From: Halicephalobus mephisto
Lineage: Eukaryota > Nematoda > Chromadorea > Rhabditida > Panagrolaimidae
Assembly (NCBI GenBank): GCA_009193035.1
Contig: SWDT01000014.1
Location: 213,791 to 277,790 of the forward strand
DNA length: 64,000 nt
Reading direction: 5' to 3'
Within the stretch, counting starts at the first letter, position 1, and each line of letters starts with the position of its first letter. Shown in pieces: positions 1 to 11,609 of the stretch. A program made the position numbers and the translations under genes. The notes beneath the pieces were generated by a model. The model was not told the origin of the DNA, ran no database searches, and saw only the letters and a program-made list of their open reading frames with translations.

Positions 1-174
1 TTATGGTGAATTTTTTTCACAGAACTCTGATCTGTATGGTAAAAATTGATGGTCAAATTTTGAGATCGAAAATCGGACTTTTTATTTTAAAAAATTGTAG
101 ATTTTTCTATTTCAAAAAGCTGTAATTTTTTTGTCTAACTTTCCTCACTCTGGACTTGACTTATGAGTCGTATC

Positions 175-790
175 TTAACACGAAAAAATCCGTGTTTTTT
201 ATTACGAAAGTTGACGATCAAAGTTCAAAGTTAAAATTAGAATTTTCCGTGTTAAAACGCAACTTCTGAGTCATGTTTGAAATTAAAAAGTCTAGGTAAT
301 TTTCAATTATTATTAAATTATATAAAACAGATTTTTTAAATTAAAAAATTTATATTTATTTTTTAACATGAAAAAATCCGTGTTTTTTTTGTAAAAGTTA
401 AAGATCAAAGTTTAGAAATTTAAATTAGAATTTTCCATATTAAAATATAATTTATAAATTATTTTTCAACTTAAAAAGTAGGTAATTTCCAATTATTATT
501 AAATTATATAAAACAGATTTGTAAAATTAAAAAATTTATACTTATTTTTTAACATGAAAAAATCCGTATTTTTTTATTGTAAAAGTTAAAGATCAAAGTT
601 CAGAAATTTAAATTATAATTTTCCGTGTTAAAATATAATTTATAAATTATTTTTGAACTTAAAAATTTAATTTTCAACTATGATTGTAAATAAATTTTTA
701 AAATAAAAAAAATTATGTTTTTTAACACGAAAAATCCAAATTTTGGATTTTTAAAATAAAAATTATTTTTTTTAACACGGAAAATCCAAA
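175..790. repeat. Diverged tandem repeat, about 186-bp unit, three copies
   Basis: The phrase AACAYGAAAAAATCCGTG recurs near 177, 365 and 551, with a weaker copy near 723. Each copy is followed by AGATCAAAGTT and by an AATTTTCCRTRTTAAAA block. Related words (AATTTTCCGTGTTAA, ATCAAAGTTGA) reappear at 63.4-63.8 kb, so the same family lies at both ends of the window. No coding potential was seen in the first 1.4 kb. Confidence 0.7.
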
Positions 791-1444
791 TTTTAATTTT
801 TAATCTTGAGTTTCAATTTTGACAATTTAGAAGAATGATTTCAGAAGCCATTCCAACGTCATTTTGCATTTATTTCTGCACCTGCCAATTGAAGTTTTAC
901 CAATTTTGTTCAAATTTGAATTTTAATTTGTAATTCATGTTTCAAAAATTTTATAAAATTTAACTAAAAAATAATTTTCTAAATAAAAGCTTTTTTTAAA
1001 AAATAGTATTTTTTATTTTTTTTTTAACTTTTTAAAATTTGTTTTTTTTTGTATTTTTTTAAAGTTTATTTTTTATAAAAATTTTTTAAAATAAAAATTA
1101 TTTTTTATTTTTTTTTTAAATTAAAAAAATTTTTGAAATTTGTTTTTTTTAAATTTTTTTTTGAAATAATTTAATAAAAGTCGTTTATTTTGCACTTTTG
1201 TTAATTAAATACAAAAGAAGATTCAAAAAAACAACTTTTGGAATATTCTCCAATTTTTCCATTCATTCGTGGTCAAGGCGACTCAAGTGAAAAAATTGGA
1301 TTCTGTTTTTTCTTTTGTTTTTGGATTTTTATGGATTTGGAAGCTTTTAGAAAATTTAAATTTAAAAAAACCAAAAAAGTAGAAAATTTGGAAATGAAAA
1401 AAATTTTTTTTTAATTTTATTTTTGAATATTTTTATTTCGTCAA

Positions 1445-2240
1445 AAATTGTTTTTTTGGCGTCGGAGGACATAACGCCAATGTTTAGTGTTTTTTATGCA
1501 AATTTTCCGAACATTAAGTAACGTTTTGCCAAGTTTTATCATCTTAGTATTCAGAACAAGATACCAAAAAATTCTGCTACAACTTCATTTTTGGCATTGA
1601 GAGATGTTTCGCCAATTTTCAGAATTTTAGTATTTTGAACAGAACGCCAAACATAAATTTGATGAAAATTACTTTTGGCATTGAGGGACGTTTCGCCAAT
1701 TTTCAGAATTTTAACATTTGGAACAGAACGCCAAACGCTTTAATTATGAATAAATTGGGTTTGGCATTGAGGGACGTTTCGCCAATTTTCAGAATTTTAA
1801 CATTTGGAACAGAACGCCAAACGCTTTAATTATGAATAAATTGGGTTTGGCATTGAGGGACGTTTCGCCAATTTTCAGAATTTTAGTATTTTGAACAGAA
1901 CGCCAAATGCTTTAATTATATAAAATTCATTTTTAGCGTCATAGAACGTTTCGCCAAGGCTTAGAACTTTAACATTTGGAACAGAACGCCAAACATATAA
2001 ATTTGATGAAAATTACTTTTGGCATTGAGGGACGTTTCGTCAATTTTCAGAATTTTAACATTTGGAACAGAACGCCAAATGCTTTAATTCAATAAAAATT
2101 ACTTTTGGCATTGATTAACATTTTGCTAAATTTTTTGGTATTCAGAACAGAACACCGAAACCTTCAATCATGTAATTTTTACTTTTGGCATTAGGTAGCA
2201 TTTGACTGAATTTTTTCACTTTGGCTTTAATAGAAACGTT
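1445..2240. repeat. 86-bp tandem array of TTGGC...GCCAA hairpin units
   Basis: TTGGCATTGAGGGACGTTTC followed by GCCAA recurs at about 1591, 1675, 1761, 1847, 1933, 2019 and 2105, an almost constant 86-bp spacing. Each unit carries short inverted repeats (TTGGC/GCCAA) and the phrase ACAGAACGCCAAA. The only open frame here (1635-1829) is a by-product of the repeat. A shorter diverged version lies at 27.59-27.80 kb. Confidence 0.85.
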
Positions 2241-2449
2241 ATTAAACTTTTTTTGTCTTTTTTGTCAATATTCCCTTTGAACTTTTGGAGAAAACCTATC
2301 TGATAAAAGACGAAAATTAAATGATTGAAAATTTTTATGAATGTTTAAGATATTTTTGAGAGAGTAGGGCCTGATTGCGAAAAGTTCAAATTTGAACCTC
2401 AAACTTTGACTATCAACTTCTATGAAATATTAGAATTTTCCAGAATTTT

Positions 2450-2740
2450 TTTTTGTCTGATAAAAAAGAAAAATTAAAATATTTTGTAATTTTTTTGAGT
2501 ATTAAAGATGTTTTTAAAAAGCGGGGTCCCAGCACGAAAGTTTTTAAAAAATTTAATAATTGCTTTAGATTGTATTTTTTGTATGACAGAAAATTTTTGA
2601 TATTGATAAAAAAGAAAAAATATTTTATAATTTTGTGAATATTTAAAATATTTTTAAAAAGCGGGATCCCAGCACGAAAGTTTTTAAAAAATTTAATAAT
2701 TGCTTTGGATTATATTTTTTTGTATTTTTTGTAAGAAAAA
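2450..2740. repeat. Tandem duplication, about 140-bp unit
   Basis: GCGGGRTCCCAGCACGAAAG occurs at 2521 and again at 2661, each followed by the same TTTTTAAAAAATTTAATAATTGCTTT tract in part. The open frame at 2453-2638 lies inside the duplication and is not regarded as a gene. Confidence 0.7.
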
Positions 2741-3314
2741 AATTTAATAAATGGTGAATAATTTCGGTATTTTGTGCTTTGGTTTAGAGCTACAGTACTA
2801 TCATTCACATTTTTCATCACGAAATTCCGTTTTTCATCAAATCGTGTTTTTCCTATTTGCCTCAGGCTTGATTTCCCAATTAGTCGGTTTTCGTTCCGGA
2901 ATAACTTGTTTTTTTTAAAACCGAAAAACAGTAAAACGGAATTAAAATTAGATAATTCATTTTGGATTTTTTCGAAATTCTATGGAGTCATTTATGATTA
3001 ATTTTGTTATTTTCCAGAAAAAAACAAATTGTTTTTGAAGTAAAATAAAATTGATGTAATTACATTTATTTTTTATTTCAACATGTAATTTTAAAAAATA
3101 AATTTATAAAAAAATAAAAAAAATAAATTTATAAAAAAATAAAAAAAATAAATTTATAAAAAATTTTAAAAAAATAACAAAAAATTATAAAAGTTAATTT
3201 TTTGAAAATTATAAAAATATATAATCTATAATATTTGAATTTAGAATTTTTTATTAAAATGAATATTTTTAATTTCTGTGTAGGACCAAAGGCTTATTTT
3301 TTTCATTATCTCAG

Positions 3315-3358
3315 ATGAGACAGATTGGCTACCGGGAAACAGCAAAATCCACGTGAGA
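3315..3358 (+). other. Isolated exon-like island (possible 44-nt exon)
   Basis: An acceptor ending TTATCTCAG at 3311-3314 and a strong donor GTACGT at 3359 bracket 44 nt. One frame reads DETDWLPGNSKIHVR with balanced codons, unlike the surrounding AT-rich DNA. It cannot be joined in frame to the gene starting at 4822, because the acceptor exon at 4803 meets a stop. It could be part of an upstream gene, an alternative exon, or chance. I do not recognise the peptide. Confidence 0.2.
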
Positions 3359-3379
3359 GTACGTACCGATGGTCCTGCA

Positions 3380-4800
3380 TGGAAAATTAAATTTTTTACT
3401 TTAATAATATTTTTGCGAAAAAAGTTTTACAATTTAAAAATATTTCTTAAAACTTTTTTTCTTTAATCTTTCCAAATTTTTGTATTTTTTAAAAATTTAA
3501 ATTTAATTTTAATATATAAAAAATTTTAATTTTAGTATTTTTAAAAATTCTTTAAATTTTAATATTTAAAAAAAATTTTTTTAATTTTAATATTTTTAAA
3601 AAATTTTAATTTCAATATATAAAAATTTTTTTTATATTTTAATATTTTTAAAATTTTTTAATTTTAATATTTTTTAAGTTTTTTTATTTTAATAATATTT
3701 TTTTATAAAAAGTTGATAATTATGAAAACAATCGTTTTAGGACCAGGAAGTTATTTGAATTTTATTTTAACCATTTTTGAAATTTTCTATTTTTCTAATT
3801 ATTGAAATTTTTAAAAATTCCATAATCTAATAACTTTGTGAAGTCTTGTTTTCTAAGAACTTTTTAAAATTCCGAAAATTCGTGCCGAAATAAGCTTTTT
3901 CAAAAAAACTCATTTTCCATTTTTATAAATTATAATTTTTTAAATAATTAATTTTCATTTTTTAATTTTACATATTTTAAGAAAACTACAATTACGGTAT
4001 TTGAGAATTTTTATGTAAAAAATTAAAATTTATTTAAAAATTAAACTTTGTATAAAAATTAAAATTTATATAAAAATTAAACTTTATTTAAAAATTAAAC
4101 TTTATTTAAAAATTAAAATTTATTTGAAAATTAAAATTTATATAAAAATTCAAATTTATTTAAAAATTTCAAATTTATTTAAAAGTTTAAATTTTTGTCG
4201 AAAGTGTTACATTTCAAAAAAATTAACTTTTTTAGAAATATCGGAACCCATCTTCCTCGAAAACATTTCCTCCAAATTCCGAACTTTCCTAATTTGTTAC
4301 TTTGTTTACAGCGGATATTTCAGTAATCCGGAAACTCAGAAAAAATCAATTTTAATAAGTTTTCCTTCAAAATGTTTAAATTTGTTTTTTAAATTTCAAA
4401 TAGAATCGGCACCCGCAGAGAAAATCGGAAAATTCTGAAAGTTTCGAATTTTGGATTAAACATAAAACAGACCGATAAATACGCAAAAAGATGGATGTGT
4501 CCGCCTCATGAATAAGCCCTTTCTGACTTGGCAGAAAAATGACAGCTAGTCCAATTTTTCATTTTTTATTCTGTCTTTTTTGGAAGAAAAAATTTAGATT
4601 AACGAGTTTAATTTTTTTTTATTTTAATTTTAAAAATAATTTTTTATTTTAATTTAAATAATTTTTTTTTATTTTAATTTTTATAAAATTTTTTATTTTA
4701 ATTTTAAAAATGATTTTTTTTATTTTAATTTTTATAAAATTTTTTATTTTAATTTGAAAAATGATTTTTTTTATTTTAATTTTAAAAATAATTTTTTTTT
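3380..4800. other. Intergenic region upstream of the four-pass membrane gene
   Basis: Mostly low-complexity A/T runs and TTTAAAAATTAAA-type repeats (4020-4160, 4610-4800). The part from about 4240 to 4555 is more balanced in composition and may hold promoter or upstream-exon sequence. An open frame at 4124-4438 has a low-complexity first half and no recognisable domain, so I do not call it. Confidence 0.5.
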
Positions 4801-4821
4801 AGTTTCTGAAAAGAAAATCAA
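4801..4821 (+). promoter_or_regulatory. Probable trans-splice acceptor and short 5' UTR
   Basis: A run of T ends in AG at 4801-4802, 19 nt before the ATG at 4822. The frame of that ATG has a TGA at 4807, which fixes the start. An acceptor this close to a start codon is typical of nematode spliced-leader addition, though a cis-spliced 5' UTR exon cannot be excluded. Confidence 0.55.
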
Positions 4822-7800
4822 ATGCAATGTGAGCCAAATTCGCGGAAATCCCCGGACATTGTGATTGCCGTGGATAATCCAAGCATGACCGGTGAATGGG
4901 GTCAAGATGACGTGGACTACGAGGCCCTTCTTGCTCATCCCGTTCTTCCTCCTAATCCTCATTTTTTCTGTTGCTACCAAAGATTTCACATTACGGTAAG
5001 TTTCTTATTTTTTAAATACAATAATTACTCTAAATAAAATTTTTTAAAAATTGAAAATTATTAACTTTTTATTTTAATTTTCCAGTCACTATCCATTTCT
5101 ACACTGGATAGTGATCAATTTCAGACACTATCCGATTTTCATTGGAGCGGTTTTTTGGATAGTGACTGAAGGAAAAATTCAAGTCACTATCCAAAAAGAG
5201 AAAAATGGACACTATTCAATTCTCATTAGAGTTGTTTTTGGATAGTGACTTCAACGGAATGAGAATAGTATATAATCCTTACTATATTTAGTCACTATTC
5301 TATAATTCATTGGAGCTGTCTTCTGAGAAATGACTAATTCTGATGTGAATTAAAATGGACACTATTCAATTTCTCATTGGAGCTGTTTTGGATGGTGACT
5401 TTGGCAGCTACAATAAGCAAATGAATAGTGTCCAATATCTACAATATTTAGTCACTATCCAATTCTCATTGGAGTTGTTTTGGATAGTGACTGAAAAAAA
5501 ATCAAATCACTATCCAGAAGAAAAAATTCAGTATTGATTGGAAAATTCAAATTTGCATTAATAATGAACGTTGTCCTATTTTTCTTTTGGATAGTGACTT
5601 AATTTGTTCCTTAGTCACTATTCTAGAATAATTTTGATGAAATTTAAGATAGTGACTAATTTCGTACAACATCTTTGATCTTTATTGAAACTGTCATAGT
5701 CACTTTTCAAAATTGATTTTAGTAAAACAATGTTGTTTAAAAAATATGAAAATTGATCATCAACTAGAGGATTCTGTAATTTTCAAAAATTTCACGAAAT
5801 TTAAGTTTTTAGAATTTTATGAAAAATTTTAGAATTCTTTGAAGTTTTCAAAAATTTAATAAAAAATTTCGAAAATTCCACAAAAATTTCTGGAATCTTC
5901 CAAAATACCGTAATCCGTTTTAGAATCTTTCAGAATCCAATTTAAGCTTTCAGAAATAATATTTTAAAGATTCTGAAAATTTTTCAAATATCCTAAAAAA
6001 TTTTACAAAAATTAATTTTATTTTTATTTTTATTTTTAAAAATTTCTAAAAATTCGTGTTTGGAGAATTTTAATTTTTTACAGTAATTTATTTCGAAAAT
6101 TTCCAATTTTGTAATAAAATAAATTTTATTTTTGATGTTTGTTTCGTAATCTACGGTCATCTTTGGTCTAGATAAATTTGTCTGAAAATTTTAAAGATCG
6201 ATGAAAATTTATTTTTCCATAAATATGTTTAAACTTTTTTCTGGGAATTCCCCAAAAATAAAAGTCCGAAATTTTTATAAAACAGTTTGACCCTTGGGGA
6301 ATAATCAAGTTTATTTTTTTTTTACTAAAAAGACGAATTTTCGACAAATGTGGTTTGGACGAAAATTAAAGATTGAAAATAAACAAATTAGAATTATTTG
6401 TTACCGTATTCTTTTTAATTTTTAAATTTTTTTACATTTTTAATAAATTTTGGATAGTGTTCGAAATCGATTATTATTTTATTTTTCATTATAGTAGTTG
6501 TTTGAATAATAACTTTAATAAGTTCTGATAAATGGATATTGACTGACTGTTGGACACTATTCATACTACTGTAGATACCATCAACTTCATCATTCAAAAA
6601 ACGAGTCTAATAGATATCAGGGATAGTGTCCAAAAGTCACTATTCATACTACTGTAGATACCATCAACTTCATCATTCAAAAAAAGAGTCTAATAAATAT
6701 CGGGGATAGTGTCCAAAAATCACTATTCATACTACTGTAGATTTCATCAACTTCATCATTTAAAAAACAGGTCTAATAGATATCGAGGATAGTGTCCAAA
6801 AGTCACTATTTTATTTTTATTAGAGCTGTCTCCGGATAGTGACTGAGAAGTCTTGATAGTCATTGATAATAGACACTATCCATTTTTACTAAAGTCGTCA
6901 TCTGAAAAATGACTGACAATTGTAAAAATGTAAGGATAGTGTCTACTTTTAATTCCTCTTCACTTTTTTTATTAAATCCATCTCCGGATAGTGACTGCTG
7001 GAAAAACTCATCACTATCCAGAAAAATATATTTTTTGACAAGTCAAGGATAATGTCCGAAATCAGTCACTATCCAGTGAATTAAAAAATTTATTAATGAT
7101 GTTTTTAATTTTTGACATTTTCAACGAAATAATAAATAATACATATTTTTAAAATTTTTAATTATTTTTAAACCGTTATTTCAGAAAGTAGCAAAATTCC
7201 TGGCCATACTGTATGTTTTCGTCTACTTCGTCGGATGTTGTCTTGTGTACCACGCGGGTATTTCTATTACAGTAATGTTCGCAGGGCTGCTGACCGGGAG
7301 CGTGGCTCTGACGACGCTGTACGCCGTATTTCGATGGAAAAAGTTGTGCCTTATTCCATTTTTCTTGCTCCAAGTAAAATTAATTTTTTTAAAAGGTTCT
7401 ATTTTTAATTTTTTTAGATTTTAATAATTCTAAACATAGCTGTTTTGATATTCTTCTTATTTTACGCCATTTTCGTCACGGATGAAGGAACAAGTTTAGG
7501 ACGGGTTCATCGGATGTTCGTCAACGTGCCTCCGTTTTCTTCAGTCACTTGTAAGTTTCCCGGGTAGTTGGGGGAGAGGGATGCTGTGGTACCGACCGTT
7601 TCCAGGAGGTACTGAGGATCAGGGGCTATACGATACTTCCCCAGCGGCATTTACTTAATTTTTTTTCTTTTTCGATTTTTTCTAATTTCGAAATTTTTTA
7701 AATTTATCTAAGATATTGAGTTAATTTAATTATTAAAAAATTAATATAAAAACGAAACAAATAAATCTTGTGAAAAAGGCTTATATGATACTTCCCCAGC

Positions 7801-9313
7801 GGCATTTACTTAATTTTTTTTCTTTTTCGATTTTTTCTAATTTCGAAATTTTTTCTAACCTATCTAAGATATTGGATTAATTTAGTTGTTAAAAAATTAA
7901 CATAAAAACGAAACAAATAAATCTTGTGAAAAAGGCTTGTACGATAGTTCCCCAGCGGCATTTACTCCATTTTCTTCTTTTTTGATTTTTTCTAATTTCG
8001 AAATTTTTTTAAATTAATTTTTTCTAACTTATCTAAGATATCAAGTTAATTTAATTATTAAAAAATTAACATAAAAAGGAAATAAATGGGATAAATCTTC
8101 CGAAATAGAGAAGAAAGCAAATACCGCTGGAGGGCAACTGTCATACAGCCGAATTAGGTTTAATTTATTACAAATTTAACGATTACGAAATAACGCCAAA
8201 TTAAACATTAACTTCAAATTTTCGTTCGAACTACTACTGTAACCCCTGAGGGACTTCGTGATAAAAATTACTTTGCGTTTTGCCCTAGGGGAAGTAGGAA
8301 TGAACTTTCGGGGGTGTTTTTAGGTCATTATGATGGATTAAAGTAATTCGTGGTCTTAAATATAAAATTAATGTTTTTTTGCAAAATGAAAAAATTATTT
8401 TTTTTACAAAAATTATAGTTTCCAAGTAATATAAAATATAACAATTATTTTTCATTTCATCATACGGTATACCGTAATCTTCGATATTTAAAATAATTTT
8501 GGTCAAATGTTTTAATTTTTATAAAAAATGACAAATGTTCGTAAAAATTTAACAATAATCTAACATTTTAATATTTTAATATTTTACAATTTTTAAAAAA
8601 TTTTAACTTTTACATAATGTAAAATATAATAATTATTTTTCATTTCATCATACAGTATACCGTAATCTTCAATATTTAAAATAATTTTTCTCAAATGTTT
8701 TAATTTTTGCAAAAAATGACAAATGTTTGTAAAAATTAAAAACAATGTAATATTTTTATATTTTATAATTTTAAAAAATTTTAATTTTGATTTTTTAACA
8801 ATTGCGAAATGTGACATTTTTCGTGAATATTTTTTTTGTGACGAAAATTAAAAAATAAAAATTACAATTTGCATTTGTTACTAGATTAAAATAAATTTTT
8901 TTTTGTGTAAGATTTCTGAATTTTTTAAAAATTATTTTTGAATTTTCTAAATTTTCAAAAAATAAAAAATAATAATTCCAAAATTTCCTTGATTACAGTA
9001 GACTTTGAAACGAACTTTTTTATCTTTTTTTCAATTACAGTATTCTTTGTAATTTTTAATTATTATTTTTTTTAATTTTATTAAAAATTTTTTATTATAA
9101 TTTTTGTCAATTTCGTTTTCAGGGATCTGTATCCTGCTTTACGGGTTATTTCTTCTGGAACTTTTCTTCGGATACTCTATCCAGCTGATGCTCCATGAAT
9201 ACGAGTTTATCGCTGCAGTGGACGCCTTCCTGAAGACGATCAAGAAGTCCTCGTCGAACCCCTCCAAGGACGGCAACGATAACATGGCCGCGAGTCGGAT
9301 GCAGCTGGTCTGA
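4822..9313 (+). CDS. Four-pass membrane protein, LAPTM / nematode DUF7027-like (4 exons)
   Basis: Exons 4822-4995, 7185-7373, 7418-7550 and 9123-9313 (stop TGA) join with matching phases into 228 residues. Donors are GTAAGT, GTAAAA and GTAAGT, and the acceptors end in CAG or TTTTTAG. The N-terminal 58 residues are acidic and cytosolic-looking and end in a CC pair just before the first membrane segment (HFFCCYQRFHIT). Four hydrophobic segments follow: two in exon 2 (FLAILYVFVYFVGCCLVY and SITVMFAGLLTGSVALTTLY), one at the start of exon 3, and one at the start of exon 4. The C-terminus is short, polar and Ser/Lys-rich. This layout matches the lysosomal-associated LAPTM4 type proteins and the many small worm DUF7027 proteins; no PPxY motif is seen. 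Introns 1 and 3 are long and full of inverted and tandem repeats. Structure is well supported; the family call rests on topology and the CC motif rather than an alignment. Confidence 0.85.
5084..5700. repeat. AGTCACTATCC hairpin repeat cluster (intron 1, 5' part)
   Basis: About a dozen copies of AGTCACTATCC or its partner GGATAGTGACT/GGATAGTGTCC. They are paired around a conserved centre resembling CAGCTCCAATGAGAATTG, so each unit of about 45-50 bp is an imperfect hairpin. This cluster starts about 90 bp after exon 1 of the four-pass membrane gene. The open frame at 5355-5537 is made of this repeat. Confidence 0.85.
6545..7075. repeat. AGTCACTATCC hairpin repeat cluster (intron 1, 3' part)
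   Basis: Same family as the 5' intron cluster. It includes three tandem copies (about 6555, 6640 and 6720; spacing about 85 bp) of a unit with CACTATTCATACTACTGTAG and GATAGTGTCC, then further hairpin units up to about 110 bp before exon 2. Confidence 0.8.
7620..8150. repeat. 156-bp tandem array ending in an inverted copy (intron 3)
   Basis: CTTCCCCAGCGGCATTTACT recurs at about 7636, 7791 and (with one change) 7947, giving a 155-156 bp period. At 8111-8150 the phrase appears in reverse complement (AAATACCGCTGGAGGGCAAC, then CATACAGCC). The array is therefore bracketed by inverted termini resembling GGCTATACGAT, like a MITE whose body has been amplified. Confidence 0.75.
8427..8745. repeat. 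About 190-bp direct duplication (intron 3)
   Basis: ATTTTTCATTTCATCATACR followed by GTATACCGTAATCTTC occurs near 8447 and 8635, with the flanking ATAAAATATAAYAATTATT and ACAAATGTTYGTAAAAATT also repeated. The minus-strand open frames here (8285-8506, 8593-8817) are repeat-derived and start with the same peptide. Confidence 0.7.
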
Positions 9314-9387
9314 ATCCTCATGGGTCCAGAATCCGTCCGAAAAATAAAAATCGCTTAATTTTTTCTTGCCATAAGAATTTTATGTTT

Positions 9388-9393
9388 AATAAA
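9388..9393 (+). terminator. Polyadenylation signal AATAAA
   Basis: AATAAA lies 75 bp after the stop codon of the four-pass membrane gene, at a usual distance for a nematode 3' end. Confidence 0.6.
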
Positions 9394-9419
9394 CATATTC
9401 TAATTAAACTATATTACTG

Positions 9420-9660
9420 TAATTTTAGAAGAAAGTTTCCCTCGTTGAAAAAGTTCGAAAAATACTTTGTCGTTTCTCGATTGGGGCTCTCGAAGAAGTC
9501 TTTGACATGCCGCACTCGAATCAAGTAGCGTTTCCTTTCGGGACCAGCAACTGTGAGGAAAAGTGTTCCTTGTTTGCCGACACGATAATCCCCAATCGGA
9601 CTTGCTTATGTTCAAAAAAGTCTGAAAAGGCTTGCCGAGATCTCTTAGATTAGTCGATTA
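9420..9660. other. Balanced-composition stretch with inverted ends, unassigned
   Basis: This 240-bp block is less AT-rich than its surroundings and has an open frame on the minus strand (9409-9615) without a recognisable domain. Short inverted words (CGATTGGGG near 9478 and CCCCAATCGG near 9590) flank the centre. It also carries TTTCGGGACC, a word shared with other repeats in the window. It may be an old element or a structured RNA. Confidence 0.25.
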
Positions 9661-9752
9661 TGTAATTGTTGTTTTTCTGATGACAAAACATTGTCATAAA
9701 TCCGGTAGGAAAATACGGTTTTAAATGAGCATTATTTTCAAAAATGGTAATA

Positions 9753-9911
9753 CAGTAGAACTTGGATATAAAATATCCCCTTGGAGTCGGGGAAGTTTAT
9801 GTTATAAAAAAGGATATATCATAGCAGGGGTAAATTTGAAGACAAATTAACCAAACTCACTCACTCACACCGTATGATATAGTGGGGGTATCTTATATCC
9901 AAGTTATACTG
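9753..9911. mobile_element. MITE-like element, 159 bp, TA-flanked
   Basis: Begins CAGTAGAACTTGGATATAA and ends with the near-reverse complement TTATATCCAAGTTATACTG, with TA on both sides (9751-9752 and 9912-9913). A TA target and CAGT termini fit non-autonomous Tc1/mariner/pogo-type elements. There is no transposase frame. Confidence 0.7.
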
Positions 9912-9966
9912 TATTATATTATATTTTTTTCCTTAAAAATAATTACAAAATACCTAGTTCCATATA

Positions 9967-10068
9967 CAGTCGAATTTGGATATCAGATACCCCCTTGGAA
10001 TCGGTCAAAGAGTATGTTATAAGAAAGGATATATTATAGCAAGGGTATCTTATATCCAAGTTCTACTG
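9967..10068. mobile_element. Second, shorter copy of the same MITE, 102 bp
   Basis: Starts CAGTCGAATTTGGATATC and ends TATCCAAGTTCTACTG, with TA flanks at 9965-9966 and 10069-10070. The internal GATACCCCCTTGGA and ATGTTATAARAAAGGATAT words match the element at 9753. The two lie only 55 bp apart in the same orientation. Confidence 0.7.
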
Positions 10069-10099
10069 TATTACACAATCTGTCGCGATATTTCAGGTC

Positions 10100-10740
10100 A
10101 TTCGGTCGCAACTTGCTTTAAAATTAGCACATTGGGATCTGGTTTGGTGATCAACTAAAGCTCTATTAGGTCTATTGTTTGAGTCCTTTTACGTCTCCCT
10201 TAATCTTCTGCTTCAGAAGTTATGACGCATAATATAAATTTTTTTAACGAAAATAATGCAAAAGTTAGAAATGAATATTTTTTATTAAAATTTAAGAAGT
10301 TTTAGAATTTCTGTTCCCACATAGTGATTTTAAATATTAAATGAATTTTGAAATCTGCAGAAAATTTTATAATTAGTCACTAGATTCTGGAAGATTCTAG
10401 GAAATACGGAATTCTGGAAGATATCATGAATTTTGTGAAATTCTAAAAAGTTCCAGGAGTTCCTACGAGATTCTAGAAGGTTCCAGAACTTCCATCTGGA
10501 TTGTAGAAGTTTTTATAAGATTCCGCAAATTGCTACAGTAGCTTAGAGAATTCTGAAAGTTCTTGCAGTATTCTAAGAAGCCCCTAACCCCTTCTAGATA
10601 ATGAACGTTTCTACAGTAATCCGTAGAATCCCGAACATCCCCACAGTATTCTAAGAAGTTCTAAAGTCCCAAAAGCCTCTGCAAACTTCTCAAACCATTT
10701 GGAACTTTCATGAAATTTTGGTTGAAAAACATAAATTCAC
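10100..10740. other. Intergenic, TTCTAGAA-type dispersed repeats
   Basis: Rich in words such as GATTCTAGAAGGTTCCAGAA and CTACAGTA, familiar as dispersed nematode intergenic repeats. No gene seen. Confidence 0.5.
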
Positions 10741-10823
10741 AATTTTCCTTGCTAACAAAACCACCACCGAAGGTAATTTCCCAGTTCTGGCGCTAGTGAC
10801 ACATGGGCCTTCCTGAAGTTTCT

Positions 10824-11003
10824 CTAGACCTGCCGTTCACCAAGTCCTTTGTTCCTAGGTTTACTCGGAAAAGCCGGGGACTCCTCGGCCTGTTGGCTGG
10901 AGTCCAAGTGGAGGATCTGCTCTACGAACCATAGTAGGTTCACTGTCACCCCTAAGGCGTACTTGTTGCTCATTTTCGGGACTTGGGTGTCATGTGGTCT
11001 CAT
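10824..11003 (-). CDS. Candidate small protein (59 aa, one hydrophobic segment)
   Basis: An open frame from ATG at 11003 to TAG at 10824 on the minus strand sits in a GC-richer island of about 300 bp within AT-rich DNA. The peptide has one hydrophobic stretch (about residues 15-33, YALGVTVNLLWFVEQILHL) and a polar Gln/Glu/Lys-rich tail. Codons favour C and G at third positions, like the confirmed genes. A possible acceptor (ATCCGTGGCAG) lies about 33 bp upstream of the ATG. A donor-like GTCTAG overlaps the stop, so it could instead be an internal exon. No family recognised. The plus-strand frame at 10849-11097 is an alternative reading of the same island. Confidence 0.3.
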   Translation of the reverse strand: MRPHDTQVPKMSNKYALGVTVNLLWFVEQILHLDSSQQAEESPAFPSKPRNKGLGERQV

Positions 11004-11609
11004 TCCTCCTCCCGAGGGTTATCCGGTACTGTATCTGCCACGGATAACAACTCATCCCCCGGGGGATAATATTAATGAGATTAAGTTGATTAGATGAGAA
11101 ATTTGATTAAAAATAATTAAACTTTTAAAAATCACTCATTTGCAACTAGAGGTACTTGATTTTGAACAATTTTCAAATTAACTGAAATTCAAAAATCGAA
11201 AATTAAAAAAAAAACTAATTTTATCGCATTTTTTTCATTTATAAATTTTCAACTTTTTTTTTGAAATTCTATTTTTATTTTTTTGAATTCCATTGAAAAA
11301 TCAAATTACAATAAAAAAATTTTCACATATTTTTTTGATACAATAAGTATTTACAAAAAAATTTTTAAATCAATAATTTCTTACGTAATCGGGACAGGAC
11401 GTTTTTTTTCATTCATCATTATTTATAAAAATAACCATTTGACGTTATCGAATAACAGTACAAATGTCATTCAATATGTTGTGAAAAAAAATTATTTAAA
11501 AAAATAAAAAAAAATCTTTGATCCCTAACACAATAAAAAAGTGGATTTTATTCATTGTTTAAAACTTAAAGTACGGTAATCAAGTTGATTATTAAATAAT
11601 AAATAATAT

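Noticed and set aside
5084..7075. CRISPR array from the regularly recurring CACTATCC words
   Set aside because: The units are inverted-repeat hairpins with conserved centres and irregular spacing, lie in introns of a nematode gene, and have no cas genes.
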